Positions 9,525 to 18,435 are shown, counted from the stretch's first letter. The stretch is DNA of 64,000 nt from Acholoe squamosa (GCA_949317995.1 OX439038.1:70442659-70506658), one strand, 5' to 3'. Numbers and translations are program-made. The notes: generated by a model from the sequence alone, not told the origin.

Positions 9525-12500
9525 GGCGGGCGGCTCGACGTGGCAATCGAGCTGCCCGACCATCGAAAAGCCAAGGTATCAGCACCTCTGGCACTCCTGA
9601 TCAGACGACAGTAGATTCGAGGGAACTAGGTAAGGTCCCGGTAGGGCCGTCCCAGCCCTTTACCACAGCGGCACCGGTTGATCACCGGTCGGGTTCCGAA
9701 GATGTCGGTGTAGAAAAAGCCTCAATGGCCAAGGAACAGGGCGCTGGCAGCCCGAACTCCGAGGTCGAGGGTTCGACTGGATCGAAAGTGAAAGTCGACG
9801 CCGGGAGAGAAGCCCTGATGCGGCAGCTGGCCAGAGTCTGCGCAACAGAGCTTCCCTCAGATGATCCCTGTCTCTCTTTTCTGAAGAGGAGGGGGATCGA
9901 TCTGAGTACTGACGTAGGGTTGAGAATGCTAGCAGGAACCGCCCCCTTGTCGGGGAAACGATGGTACCTGTCTGCAGAGATTCGAGGGCGTTCTCTGGAC
10001 TTCCTGATAGATACTGGTGCCAGCCACACCATTGTCTCTCGAGAACTCGCGAAAACGTTAGTGGTGCCGTCAGATAATCTCTACGAGGGAATAACGGCGT
10101 GCACTGCGTCTGGAGCCGAAATGCGGACCTATGGTCGATTGGTTCTACCTCTTAAGGTCGCATCGACCCACTATGTGTTTAGCCCAATAGTGGCCGATGT
10201 GGCTGACGATGGCATTCTGGGGCTCGACTTCGCGGCATTATACGGTATGATCCTGAACCCAAGGACGGGTCAATTGGTCATGACCGAGCCGGTAGAAGAG
10301 CACCATCAGTGTAAACTGAAGAGAGTGTCATCGATAGCCTCAGTAGCACAGACCACTAGGATACCTGCCAGACATCGGTGCGATGTCTTGGTAAAATCCG
10401 AAGGTCTGGAAAGAGACCGACAGGGCATAGTCGAACCCGACCTGAACACTCTGAGATGTTTTGGGTTGGTTGGTGAGGCTGCCCTTGTCAGCAATGTTCG
10501 TCGAACAGTGTTTCCCGTCTGTAATCCACTGAATCGAGACATTGTCCTGGAGAAAGGCCAGGTGGTCGGTACTATACAGTATGCTGACAGAAACGGTGAA
10601 CTCTCGTCACCGGAGGTAGGATCCGTGATGATGCGTCTCGAGCAAGAAGCTGCAGACATCGAGACGGCAGAAATCGCGAGCACCCACACGGGGGAGCTCC
10701 CTACCTGGCTGTTAGACATGTATGGCGACACCCACCTGACCCAGCCAGAGGAAATACTGAAGCTGTCCGCCTTACTACGTAAGCATGTGGATGTCTTTAA
10801 ATCCCCAGATGAGCCGTTAGGGCGCACCGATCGATGTCTGCATAACATCGACACGGGTGACGCACAACCTATCCGAGTCCCTTATAGAAGGATTCCGCTC
10901 AGCAAGAAGGCTGCGGCGGATGAACAACTTAAGGAGATGTTGGATACGGGGGTGGTTAGGCCAAGTACTAGTCCCTGGTCCAGTCCCGTCCAGATGGTGA
11001 CGAAGAAGGATGGGACCATGAGATTCTGCGTCGATTATCGATGTCTGAATGGAGTGACTAAGAAAAATGCTTACCCCCTCCCGCGCATCGACGAATCCTT
11101 GGATGCCCTAGGAGGAAACAAGTGGTTTAGTTGTCTCGATCTCCAATCTGGATATTGGCAGATCGGGATGAATCCCGACGACGTCGAGAAAACCGCTTTT
11201 TCCTACCAGAGGGGGCTCTACGAGTTCGATCGCATGGCGTTTGGTTTGTGTAACGCCCCCGCCACATTCGAGCGAATGATGGAGGAGATGTTGAGAGGTT
11301 TGCTAGGTAAAAGTTGCCTGGTTTACCTCGATGATATCATCGTCTTCGGCAAAACGACGGATGAAGCAATGGCGAATCTGGCAGAAGTCTTCAACAGGAT
11401 TCGGGCATGGGGACTGAAGTTGAAACCTAAAAAATGTCAACTTTTTAGGACTTCAGTCGAGTACCTGGGCCGAATCGTGTCTGAACAGGGTATAGAAGCC
11501 AACCCGGGGAAAATTAGCGATGTAATGACTTGGGCTAGGCCCACTACAGTGAAGGAAATCCGATCCTTCATTGGTTTTTGTTCCTACTACCGAGAGTTCA
11601 TCCCGGGGTTCGCGGAACTCGTGAGTCCTTTGCAGGACTTAGTGATCCAAAAACCTAAAGGTAGTAGAGGTCGTTACGAGGCATTCGCCTGGACGGAGAA
11701 AGCCGAACATGCTTTTGTCAAGTTAAAACGAAGTTTCAGGGAGACACCTGTACTTCGATTCCCCACACCCGACGGTCGTTTTATCTTGGACACTGACGCT
11801 AGCAACACAGCGATCGGAGCTGTTCTATCCCAGGTGCAGGATGGAATGGAGGTCCCGATCTCATTTGCCAGCAACACTCTAAGTAAAACACAACGAAACT
11901 ACTGCACTACCAAAAGGGAACTGTTGGCAGTTGTCGTGTACACCAGGAAGTTTAGGCACTACCTTTATGGTGGTAACTTCACTATCCGCACCGATCATTC
12001 GTCTTTGAAATGGCTCCTAAATTTCAAAGAGGCTGAGGGAATGATGGGTAGGTGGCTGGCCCACCTTTCGGAGTTCGGTCTCGAAAACTCTAAGATCGAA
12101 CATCGAAGTGGGGCCAAGCATCTAAACGCCGATGGCCTTAGTCGTATCCCTGTGCGGCTATGCCAGAGGTCGGATTGCACAGACTGCGGCAGTCATAATG
12201 CTGTTTTGGCAGCTGTAAGTGGTTTAGTAGACAGCCGGGTGGGTGTTGCATTTTGGTCTCTCGATGAACTCATTGATGCTCAGAAAGCGGACGCTGACAT
12301 CAAACGAGTTGCTGAATGGCTAGTTAAGGGGGCTAAACCCACTAGGCCTGATGTATCGATCGAGAGCGCCGAGGTACGGAAATTAGTAGGGCAATGGCCT
12401 CTATTAACCTTCCGTGAAGGCTTGTTGTGTCGCTGGAAAGTCGAGGCGGGTCGAGCTAGGCGCACGATTCAAGTAGTTGTACCACGCCAACTGAGGGGTG

Positions 12501-14185
12501 AGGTACTCTCCTTTTGCCACGGACACCGAACAGCGGCACATTTTGGTCGTAAACGAAAGCTCGAAAAAGTGAAAAGGAGATATTACTGGCCCGGGATGGG
12601 AAAGGACATAGGTCGTTGGGTTCGACACTGTCCTACCTGTTGCCTGGTAAAGCCCGGCAAGGGCATGGGTAAGTCTCCTCTGCACCAAGAGTTGTTCGGG
12701 GTGAGATTCGGGAGGATAGCTATGGATATCATCTCGGGATTTGCACCCACGCCAAACAAGAATACTTGCATGTTAGTAATCCAGGATTACTTCACCAAGT
12801 ATGTACGCGCTATTCCCCTACCAAATCACACGGCAGAGACCTGTGCAGAGGCCTTCGTGAACGAATGGGTTTTGACCTTTGGAGTCCCGTTGCTTCTGCA
12901 TTCCGACCAAGGTCGAGAGTTTGAGTCTCGACTCTTCTCTGAGATGTGTGAATATTTGACGATTGTAAAACAGAGAACCAATCCATACAGACCACAGAGT
13001 GATGGTCAGGTGGAAAGGTTCAATAGAACGTTGATTCAGAGTCTGACTATGTTAGTAGACAAACATATGGACGACTGGGATGAACAGGCTAAATATGTGG
13101 TGTCCGCATATAACAGCTCTGAGCACAGTTCTACTGGATGCAGTCCAAATATGATGGTATTCGGGGAAGAAATTCTCATGCCAGCGGATGTGATTTTCGG
13201 CTCAATCGAGAACCCACTCGAAGTCCCTTGTTCCGTCACCTTCGTGGAACAACTTCGTGACCGATTGAGGGAGAGTTATAGCATGGTAAGGGAAAACTTA
13301 GGTAAATCTGCGGAACGCCAGAAGGTCGGGTATGACTATGGGCTAAAGCAGAGAAGATACTCAGTTGGTGAACAGGTGGTGAGGTACCACACCCCCCAGG
13401 CAGCTATGAAGCTTGCCCCCAACTGGGATGGGCCGTTCGTTGTAGATTCTGTCCTCTCTGAGTCGACATTATTACTTCGATCATCCCGCGGACGGTTGCA
13501 AAAGAGCAATGTTGATAGAGTGCGCCGGTGGTTGGGCGTAGAACTATCACAAACTGTCGAGTTGTTGCAACCACAACTTGATGATGATTCACCTTCTCGT
13601 AGGGCTACGAAAAGGGCTAAGTCTGTTTCTGGACAGGTCGAAATAGAGGTCGAAAGGTCGCGGCCAGAAGTCCAGTCTAAAGAACAAACTAAGCAGGGTC
13701 ATCGAAAACGACAGCAAAAAGCTCGAAAACTGAGCGAGGTGGAGGTGTTGGATGCCAGTAAACCATCAAAGCGGCGCCGTGGTCGACCGGCCCGTCGAGA
13801 TAAGTCGAAAACATCTAAACAGCCTTTGAAGGGATGTCGGAAGCCCGACCCCCCCTCGAAGGTGCGAACGACTGAACAAACTTCACATCGAAACGTTTCG
13901 ATTGAAGTGAAAGATCAGTCACTCCAGTCCGGACCTATGACTCGAGCGAGTCTTAAGCGCCAAGGCTCATCAAAGGAACGGTCAGCGAGTGTCGAGGATG
14001 AAAGGAAACCCAGAGCAAACACTCTGGCTCCTGCATCCACACCGTCACAAGTGATGGGGGGCAGACGCCGACGGAAACGGGTTAATAGCCCGGTCGGCCC
14101 GGCCACATCAAAGGACGGCGGGCTAGGAGGGGGTGATAGTAACCCGCCCCGAGGCTCAACACTCGTTCCTGTAAGTAAAGGTTAA
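9509..14185 (+). CDS. pol: Ty3/gypsy Pol polyprotein (protease, RT, RNase H, integrase), intact
   Basis: Open in the -1 frame relative to gag from 9509; the first ATG is at 9725, giving 1486 residues (numbering from it). Protease DTGAS 96-100. Reverse transcriptase with FCVDYR, FGLCNAPATF and the catalytic YLDD at 534-537. RNase H begins with DTDAS at 689-693. Integrase has an HHCC zinc domain (about 932-970) and catalytic D1001, D1061, E1097 (D-59-D-35-E). A GPY/F-like WDGPF module lies near 1232. The order PR-RT-RH-IN identifies Ty3/gypsy. The last ~220 residues are Lys/Arg/Ser-rich with no chromodomain that I can see. It is probably made as a Gag-Pol fusion by frameshifting; an internal start at 9725 is the alternative. 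No stop interrupts it, although the upstream gag is dead. Confidence 0.96.
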   Translation, partial: RDGKLRRAARRGNRAARPSKSQGISTSGTPDQTTVDSRELGKVPVGPSQPFTTAAPVDHRSGSEDVGVEKASMAKEQGAGSPNSEVEGSTGSKVKVDAGREALMRQLARVCATELPSDDPCLSFLKRRGIDLSTDVGLRMLAGTAPLSGKRWYLSAEIRGRSLDFLIDTGASHTIVSRELAKTLVVPSDNLYEGITACTASGAEMRTYGRLVLPLKVASTHYVFSPIVADVADDGILGLDFAALYGMILNPRTGQLVMTEPVEEHHQCKLKRVSSIASVAQTTRIPARHRCDVLVKSEGLERDRQGIVEPDLNTLRCFGLVGEAALVSNVRRTVFPVCNPLNRDIVLEKGQVVGTIQYADRNGELSSPEVGSVMMRLEQEAADIETAEIASTHTGELPTWLLDMYGDTHLTQPEEILKLSALLRKHVDVFKSPDEPLGRTDRCLHNIDTGDAQPIRVPYRRIPLSKKAAADEQLKEMLDTGVVRPSTSPWSSPVQMVTKKDGTMRFCVDYRCLNGVTKKNAYPLPRIDESLDALGGNKWFSCLDLQSGYWQIGMNPDDVEKTAFSYQRGLYEFDRMAFGLCNAPATFERMMEEMLRGLLGKSCLVYLDDIIVFGKTTDEAMANLAEVFNRIRAWGLKLKPKKCQLFRTSVEYLGRIVSEQGIEANPGKISDVMTWARPTTVKEIRSFIGFCSYYREFIPGFAELVSPLQDLVIQKPKGSRGRYEAFAWTEKAEHAFVKLKRSFRETPVLRFPTPDGRFILDTDASNTAIGAVLSQVQDGMEVPISFASNTLSKTQRNYCTTKRELLAVVVYTRKFRHYLYGGNFTIRTDHSSLKWLLNFKEAEGMMGRWLAHLSEFGLENSKIEHRSGAKHLNADGLSRIPVRLCQRSDCTDCGSHNAVLAAVSGLVDSRVGVAFWSLDELIDAQKADADIKRVAEWLVKGAKPTRPDVSIESAEVRKLVGQWPLLTFREGLLCRWKVEAGRARRTIQVVVPRQLRGEVLSFCHGHRTAAHFGRKRKLEKVKRRYYWPGMGKDIGRWVRHCPTCCLVKPGKGMGKSPLHQELFGVRFGRIAMDIISGFAPTPNKNTCMLVIQDYFTKYVRAIPLPNHTAETCAEAFVNEWVLTFGVPLLLHSDQGREFESRLFSEMCEYLTIVKQRTNPYRPQSDGQVERFNRTLIQSLTMLVDKHMDDWDEQAKYVVSAYNSSEHSSTGCSPNMMVFGEEILMPADVIFGSIENPLEVPCSVTFVEQLRDRLRESYSMVRENLGKSAERQKVGYDYGLKQRRYSVGEQVVRYHTPQAAMKLAPNWDGPFVVDSVLSESTLLLRSSRGRLQKSNVDRVRRWLGVELSQTVELLQPQLDDDSPSRRATKRAKSVSGQVEIEVERSRPEVQSKEQTKQGHRKRQQKARKLSEVEVLDASKPSKRRRGRPARRDKSKTSKQPLKGCRKPDPPSKVRTTEQTSHRNVSIEVKDQSLQSGPMTRASLKRQGSSKERSASVEDERKPRANTLAPASTPSQVMGGRRRRKRVNSPVGPATSKDGGLGGGDSNPPRGSTLVPVSKG
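9515..9557 (+). promoter_or_regulatory. Candidate -1 ribosomal frameshift signal, gag to pol
   Basis: Heptamer GGAAAAC (9515-9521), read in gag as GAA-AAC and followed at once by the TGA stop; 6-base spacer; 11-bp stem GGGCGGCTCGA (9528-9538) with TCGAGCTGCCC (9547-9557), one G-T pair, 8-base loop. The zero-frame/-1-frame overlap is only 16 bases (9509-9524), so a shift for fusion must occur here. The geometry (slip site, 6-base spacer, strong stem) is that of known -1 signals; the heptamer itself is imperfect. Confidence 0.6.
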
Positions 14186-14640
14186 AATCAGGAAAAGCCC
14201 TAGATTAAACCCTACTCAGTAATCGATGTTTCGCACAATACTAAGCAGCAGCTTTACTAACCTGTGTTTTTAATGAGACTTTAAAATAACGGGTGCCGTT
14301 CTTGAGTAAATCTGTCTGTGGACGTGAAGCCGACGGTGAATAAAAAATTACACAACGAGAAGTCGTACGATTGCCTCTTAGTTTGAGACAAACTGACACT
14401 GGAAACATGGAAATTTGGAGCCTCTGATTTTATTGACTGTGAGGACGGGTTCCCAGCATAGGCTGGTGGATACTGCCCGAAGGGTAGATCCATATTGGAG
14501 CCATTTTTTTAATCCCGGTAGTCTGATGAAGGAGGGGGTGCCCAGATTAATCCATGTTAATAGTGTTGGAACCCATAGACCGCATAGGAAATAACGGCAT
14601 ATGCAAACATTGCGACTGGAGAAGCAGAGCGTGACGGTGA
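14186..14640. other. Gap after pol; no LTR, no gene seen
   Basis: The pol stop is not followed by a recognisable polypurine tract or 3' LTR. Sequence becomes AT-richer with short ORFs only. The 3' part of the plus copy is either truncated near 14.2 kb, displaced by what follows, or outside the window. Confidence 0.5.
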
Positions 14641-14706
14641 GGGGAGAGTGAGTCGTTCTATTTTTTGAGCAATACCTTATTTGGTCATGGCGTGATGCGC
14701 TGTGGA

Positions 14707-14807
14707 CCAATAGGGTTCGCCCTCCTCGGTCACGTAGCCCCTTCCTCCAATCAGAGACGTGCGCCACAGGGATAAAAGGCCGCGTCGCCCACCACGGAGG
14801 TCACATC
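14707..14807 (+). promoter_or_regulatory. RNA polymerase II promoter (two CCAAT, TATA, Inr)
   Basis: CCAAT at 14707-14711 and 14747-14751, an E-box-like TCACGTAG near 14730, ATAAAAG at 14772-14778 and an Inr match TCACATC at 14801-14807 about 30 bases downstream. It precedes the structured leader and ORF at 15163, so the leader would be about 360 bases. Confidence 0.6.
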
Positions 14808-14836
14808 TGCGCCCTTCTCGTGAGAGTCGGACGCAG

Positions 14837-14861
14837 ATAAGCTGGACTAAGCCTAGCTTAT
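14837..14861 (+). other. Leader hairpin upstream of the periodic array
   Basis: ATAAGCTGG (14837-14845) pairs with CCTAGCTTAT (14853-14861) through nine pairs with one G-T. A further stem ATCTGCG/CGCAGAT lies just before it (about 14805-14838, overlapping by two bases). Confidence 0.5.
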
Positions 14862-14882
14862 TCCAGCTGGTACGCTCCGTCT

Positions 14883-15116
14883 GGGGACTCCCTACCTGAG
14901 TGTAGGAGGTCTCCCCTGCCTAGTGTCGAGGGACACGACCTGTGTGAGCGCAGGTTCGTGTTCTCTCGAGACTCCAGTCTTCGGTCCCTCGAGCCGCCTG
15001 AGTGTGGTTCGAGGTACATCGAAGGCACCTTCGCGGCTTCGACCCGCCAGAGTGCGGATCGAAAAACCTCGAAGATCCTCTTCGACGTCTCGTCCCGTCT
15101 GAGAACGGTTCGAGAC
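14883..15116 (+). other. Periodic array of nine hairpins in the 5' leader
   Basis: Five major hairpins at about 50-base period (14883-14914, 14933-14961, 14987-15014, 15038-15063, 15087-15116) alternate with four minor ones (14923-14936, 14967-14983, 15020-15033, 15069-15085). In major hairpins 1, 3, 4 and 5 a 4-bp upper stem closes a six-base loop CTGAGT, CTGAGT, CAGAGT, CTGAGA; the upper stems are CTAC/GTAG, CCGC/GTGG, CCGC/GCGG, CCGT/ACGG. The second major hairpin is CCTG/CAGG with a TGTGAGCG loop. Lower stems of 5-7 pairs follow a small mismatch. Minor ones are near-perfect stems such as GTGTC/GACAC, CGAAGG/CCTTCG and TCGAAGA/TCTTCGA. Confidence 0.7.
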
Positions 15117-15162
15117 CCGGAGTCTTCTCTCCCTGGTGGAACCCGGCAGTTCAGGAAGAACC

Positions 15163-17130
15163 ATGGGGTCCTCGTCCGACGAGCAGTCAGGGTACAGCTC
15201 TTCGGCGAGCCACAAGTCGCAGAAGAAGAAGAAGAAGTCCAAGAGGACCAGACCCGAGCAAGAGCTCGAGTCTACCTCGGCTAAGAGTGCAGCCCTTCTG
15301 AAGCAGATCGAGGATGCACAGAAAGCCTTGGCTGAGTCCCAGGAGCGGGAGAAGGAGCTCCGCCGGAAGGCGAAGGAGGCAGCTAAGCAGCAGAAGCGCG
15401 ACTTGAAGGTCGCAGCTGCTGCCGCCTCGAGAGACTCTTCTCCCGATGAGATGGAGGTCGACGAGCCGTCGACACCTGCTCCATCGAAAAGTGCTACCCC
15501 TTCAGGTTCTAAGGGCAAGAAGCCGACTGAATCAAAGGCATCCAAGGGCACCTTGAAGGATTTCAAGATCCCTAGGGTGCCCAAGAAGGAAAGTAGCAAA
15601 AAGGAGTCCGCAGCCAAGAAGGCTCCAGCCCGGGAAAGGAGTAGCGAGTCTACTGCTCCACCGGAACCTGGAACCGAGCCGTCGGAGGTCGATGCCGGTG
15701 CCGTGGAGAGCACCGTATCCTCACCCCCAGACACGGCCAGGGCTGTCGACGAGTGGAAGCAACTGTCAACGATCACTGCCAAACGACGTGCTGAGTACGT
15801 CGATGACAGGCCACTGACAAAGCTTCAGGACTACCGCAAGAATGGTCAAGTGGTACTCCCAAGTCTCGTCGGAAAGGATGGTAGTGACGACGAGGAATGG
15901 TATTCGGACGACAGTCATGCCATTGACTGGTATGTCTCGATGATCGAGAATATTACGAATGCCTCAGACTCGTCGGGGGTGTCGCTGCCCGAGCGACAGC
16001 GGATTGGGTTCGAATGGCGCATCTTCAATCCAGGGCAGCAGTGTGCTTTCGAGAACTGCACACGTAAGGGGTTTCCCCCTCGCGTATACGCGACTGACGG
16101 CAGGTATGCTCGACACTTGGTTGAAGAGCATCGAGCCATCCGTCCGCAGTTCGGTTGTGTTAAGGTGGAAAAGACCATTCCATGTTACCAGGACCCTGAT
16201 GACCCGACCTCTCCTCCTTTCGTGACCTCACGAAGGGGCTTGATGGCGCGTCATCTCAAGTCGTACAAGCAGCCCCATAAGTACAACGCCGAGGGCGCTA
16301 TCCAGCTAGTGGAGACACTGGTTGGAAAGTGCGAACGGAATGAGAAGACAGGCGCGCCGACTAGACACTGGATGCGGATGGCCCCCGCACCCCCGTCTAC
16401 GAAGCGCCTGTATATCAGACCGGAGCTGATGCCCGCTTTCTACGGTGCCTACCCCGAGTTCAGGGTAGAGCAACGGAAGAAGCGGGAGGCCAGTCGTCCT
16501 CGGGACCCAGGACCTACAGCCTCTACGAGTGGGAACAAGAGGCCCCACTCTACAGAAGCTGGAAAGTCTGCCGGTTCGACTGAACCCAAGAAGCCTAAGC
16601 CGCAGGCTGCTCCCTCGAAGCCCGAAAAGGCATCGAAAGCCGCCCCGGCCCCGGCTCCTAAAAAGTCGAAGACTGCTTCGACCGGTTCAGCCAAACCAAG
16701 CACCAGTGGTGCTAAAACTGGAGGCAAGACGGTGGAAACCCGGAGTGGTCGTGATCGACAACCCAAGGTGACCACCAACTCGTCTCCTGTCAAGCCCCCT
16801 ACAGCGGCAGAGGGCAGCACCCCAGCTGCCACGCCGCGTGTCCACGTGGGAGGCGCGACACTGACCTCGGCAGCAGGAGCTAGCTTCTCCAACGTCGTGA
16901 CAGGCGCCGACACCCCGACAGCAACCTTGCGTTGGGAGTTGGCACAGCCTGCATACGGCGATGGCGTCGAATGTGGGGTCCCGAAGACGTTCGTGGAACG
17001 TTGTAAGGGACTTCTACAGATGACAGGCAGCCCTGCTATCGACAAGTTCTACTGTGGCCTGGTTTGCTACATGAGCTGCATACATGTTTGTATTTGCAGG
17101 GATCCCTATTACATCCCTCAGTCCTGTTAA
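15163..17130 (+). CDS. Retroelement-like ORF1 with Cys/His zinc-finger motifs, probably 3'-truncated
   Basis: 655 codons from ATG 15163, chosen for its perfect Kozak context (ACCATGG); the frame is open a little further upstream without ATG. Residues 1-30 are Ser-rich then a poly-Lys block; about 35-85 is a charged coiled coil; then a Lys/Ser/Pro-rich linker. A globular part (about 200-400) contains C294-x4-C299 ... H318-x4-H323, a C2H2-like finger, and a second Cys/His group with RRGLMARHLKSY just after. The C-terminal third is Ala/Pro/Lys-rich. The last ~30 codons (from about 17036) are the antisense of the DIRS-like ORF next to it and so are not native. Intronless, GC-rich and framed by retroelements, it looks like a Gag/ORF1 of an unidentified retroelement; a host gene is less likely. 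No RT follows. Confidence 0.55.
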   Translation: MGSSSDEQSGYSSSASHKSQKKKKKSKRTRPEQELESTSAKSAALLKQIEDAQKALAESQEREKELRRKAKEAAKQQKRDLKVAAAAASRDSSPDEMEVDEPSTPAPSKSATPSGSKGKKPTESKASKGTLKDFKIPRVPKKESSKKESAAKKAPARERSSESTAPPEPGTEPSEVDAGAVESTVSSPPDTARAVDEWKQLSTITAKRRAEYVDDRPLTKLQDYRKNGQVVLPSLVGKDGSDDEEWYSDDSHAIDWYVSMIENITNASDSSGVSLPERQRIGFEWRIFNPGQQCAFENCTRKGFPPRVYATDGRYARHLVEEHRAIRPQFGCVKVEKTIPCYQDPDDPTSPPFVTSRRGLMARHLKSYKQPHKYNAEGAIQLVETLVGKCERNEKTGAPTRHWMRMAPAPPSTKRLYIRPELMPAFYGAYPEFRVEQRKKREASRPRDPGPTASTSGNKRPHSTEAGKSAGSTEPKKPKPQAAPSKPEKASKAAPAPAPKKSKTASTGSAKPSTSGAKTGGKTVETRSGRDRQPKVTTNSSPVKPPTAAEGSTPAATPRVHVGGATLTSAAGASFSNVVTGADTPTATLRWELAQPAYGDGVECGVPKTFVERCKGLLQMTGSPAIDKFYCGLVCYMSCIHVCICRDPYYIPQSC

Positions 17131-18040
17131 AGGCATAACAAGAATTTGTGGAAGCTTTAAATTTCCCAGAATTTTTCGACTTATTGGAAAAAGCCTTCTG
17201 GGCCTGTACAGTACCATCATACGATAAATACCTTAAAATGTCTGAATTTTCAATGACATTGAACGCACAGATACCATTCTCGTTAGCCCTGGATCTTACA
17301 GACTTGTCATATGCAGTGAGGGCTGGTACGGTATATATCTTAGTACTAGATTTCTCAACCAAAACTTGCAAGTGTTTCAGCATCCCTTCAATATCAGCGC
17401 CCTTTCTATAATACTTTAGAGCGAATTTTAGGTTGACTAGAACAAGCTTCTCAATAGAGTCTATCCTATCCTTCTTTTCTACATAGTTTTCTTGGTCAAA
17501 CTCACTGATTTTGGTATGACGATGACGACCAGACATAGACGAATCCATTGACGATGAACGTGAGAAGCTGCGGCTGCATTGACGAGCTGTAAATGACAAT
17601 CTAGACCGATGACGACCCCGTCGAGCGACTTTAATCCACTCGTTCTCGTCTTGCGCTGGCGGAAAGCATGGCGACTGTTGTCTCGTCTCCTTGACCACCG
17701 GTCCGCGTCCCTGGCGACGTGACGTCATCTCTTGTTTATCAACATGCGCACGTGGCCTGCCCGAACCGCTCAAAGTACCATACATCCCATCTTTACGGTC
17801 CCCTCCGTCAACCACCTCTCGAAGTAGAGACTTGATATCTGCCAACTCGCCTTCCAGCCTCTCTAGCCTGCTGTTCCTCGTCTGGTCAACGACTGGACTG
17901 TCCAAATCAAGTGATGTGTTAGACAAATCCAAATAGCTCGTTAATCCTGAATTGGCCGATTCATGCGAAGTTTTCGCCGATTTAGCCGATTTTTTCGCCG
18001 ATACCTTAGTCTTGGTATTTTTCGTAGACTTCCTACCCAT
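17036..18040 (-). CDS. DIRS-like retrotransposon ORF1 (Gag-like), truncated at its 3' side
   Basis: 334 codons from ATG 18040. The N-terminus is Lys/Ser/Thr-rich; a short helical segment with LERLEGELADIKSLL (about 80-95) may be a coiled coil; an Arg/Ser-rich stretch follows; then a helical part. The end (301-334) has the pattern C-x3-N-x4-C-x4-C-x3-H-x-C-x2-C-x4-H-x3-C, recalling the Cys/His block of DIRS/Ngaro-type ORF1 proteins. The frame stops right after the last Cys, exactly where the plus-strand ORF from 15163 meets it, so the remainder (and any RT, RNase H, tyrosine recombinase) is missing. Family assignment rests on that motif from memory, not on a search. Confidence 0.55.
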   Translation of the reverse strand: MGRKSTKNTKTKVSAKKSAKSAKTSHESANSGLTSYLDLSNTSLDLDSPVVDQTRNSRLERLEGELADIKSLLREVVDGGDRKDGMYGTLSGSGRPRAHVDKQEMTSRRQGRGPVVKETRQQSPCFPPAQDENEWIKVARRGRHRSRLSFTARQCSRSFSRSSSMDSSMSGRHRHTKISEFDQENYVEKKDRIDSIEKLVLVNLKFALKYYRKGADIEGMLKHLQVLVEKSSTKIYTVPALTAYDKSVRSRANENGICAFNVIENSDILRYLSYDGTVQAQKAFSNKSKNSGKFKASTNSCYAFNRTEGCNRDPCKYKHVCSSCSKPGHSRTCR

Positions 18041-18149
18041 TTTTTGGGTGAAAACTGAGGCCCAAAAGACCTCAAATATCGATTAAAATTTAAAATTCCA
18101 GGGAACACCCAGCGTGGTGTTACCTGTACAGGTGAAAACGAGCCAATTG

Positions 18150-18219
18150 ACGGTTAGCTTGAACCCGCCCCCTTTTATACCAGTGGAGTTGTTGACCATG
18201 ACGTCACACTATGACATCA
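18150..18219 (-). promoter_or_regulatory. Minus-strand promoter of the DIRS-like ORF1
   Basis: Read on minus: a CRE-like TGATGTCA (18212-18219), a perfect CRE TGACGTCA (18199-18206), TATAAAAG (18172-18179) and a TCAATT start-like motif near 18150. The ORF starts about 110 bases further. Confidence 0.5.
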
Positions 18220-18296
18220 TTGGTATCCTTACGAGCTGAAAGTAGTCCCTAACCGTCCGTGGCTAATTATATAAATATACACGAGTGTATATAGTT

Positions 18297-18298
<2 letters not shown>

Positions 18299-18337
<39 letters not shown>
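18299..18337. repeat. (TA)n microsatellite
   Basis: About 39 bases of alternating AT. Confidence 0.95.
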
Positions 18338-18341
<4 letters not shown>

Positions 18342-18435
18342 CTAGAAGTGTGCATAGAGTAGGTGTCGAGTGCACCAAATGCCTACAACATATCCCTGAT
18401 CGTTACCTGTGGGTAGATGAGCCAGTTAAGGGGGT

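Noticed and set aside
14186..14820. 3' LTR of the plus gypsy copy
   Set aside because: None of the LTR landmarks (TGTGGTGG start, hairpins, AATAAA block) recur; the TATA/CCAAT block at 14.7 kb is different sequence.
14892..15782. 296-codon ORF on minus opposite the 15163 ORF
   Set aside because: Antisense shadow of a GC-rich ORF, overlapping the leader hairpins.
15163..17130. Host transcription factor gene
   Set aside because: Two Cys/His motifs alone are weak; intronless, GC-rich, structured leader and retroelement neighbours favour a mobile-element ORF. Kept as an alternative only.
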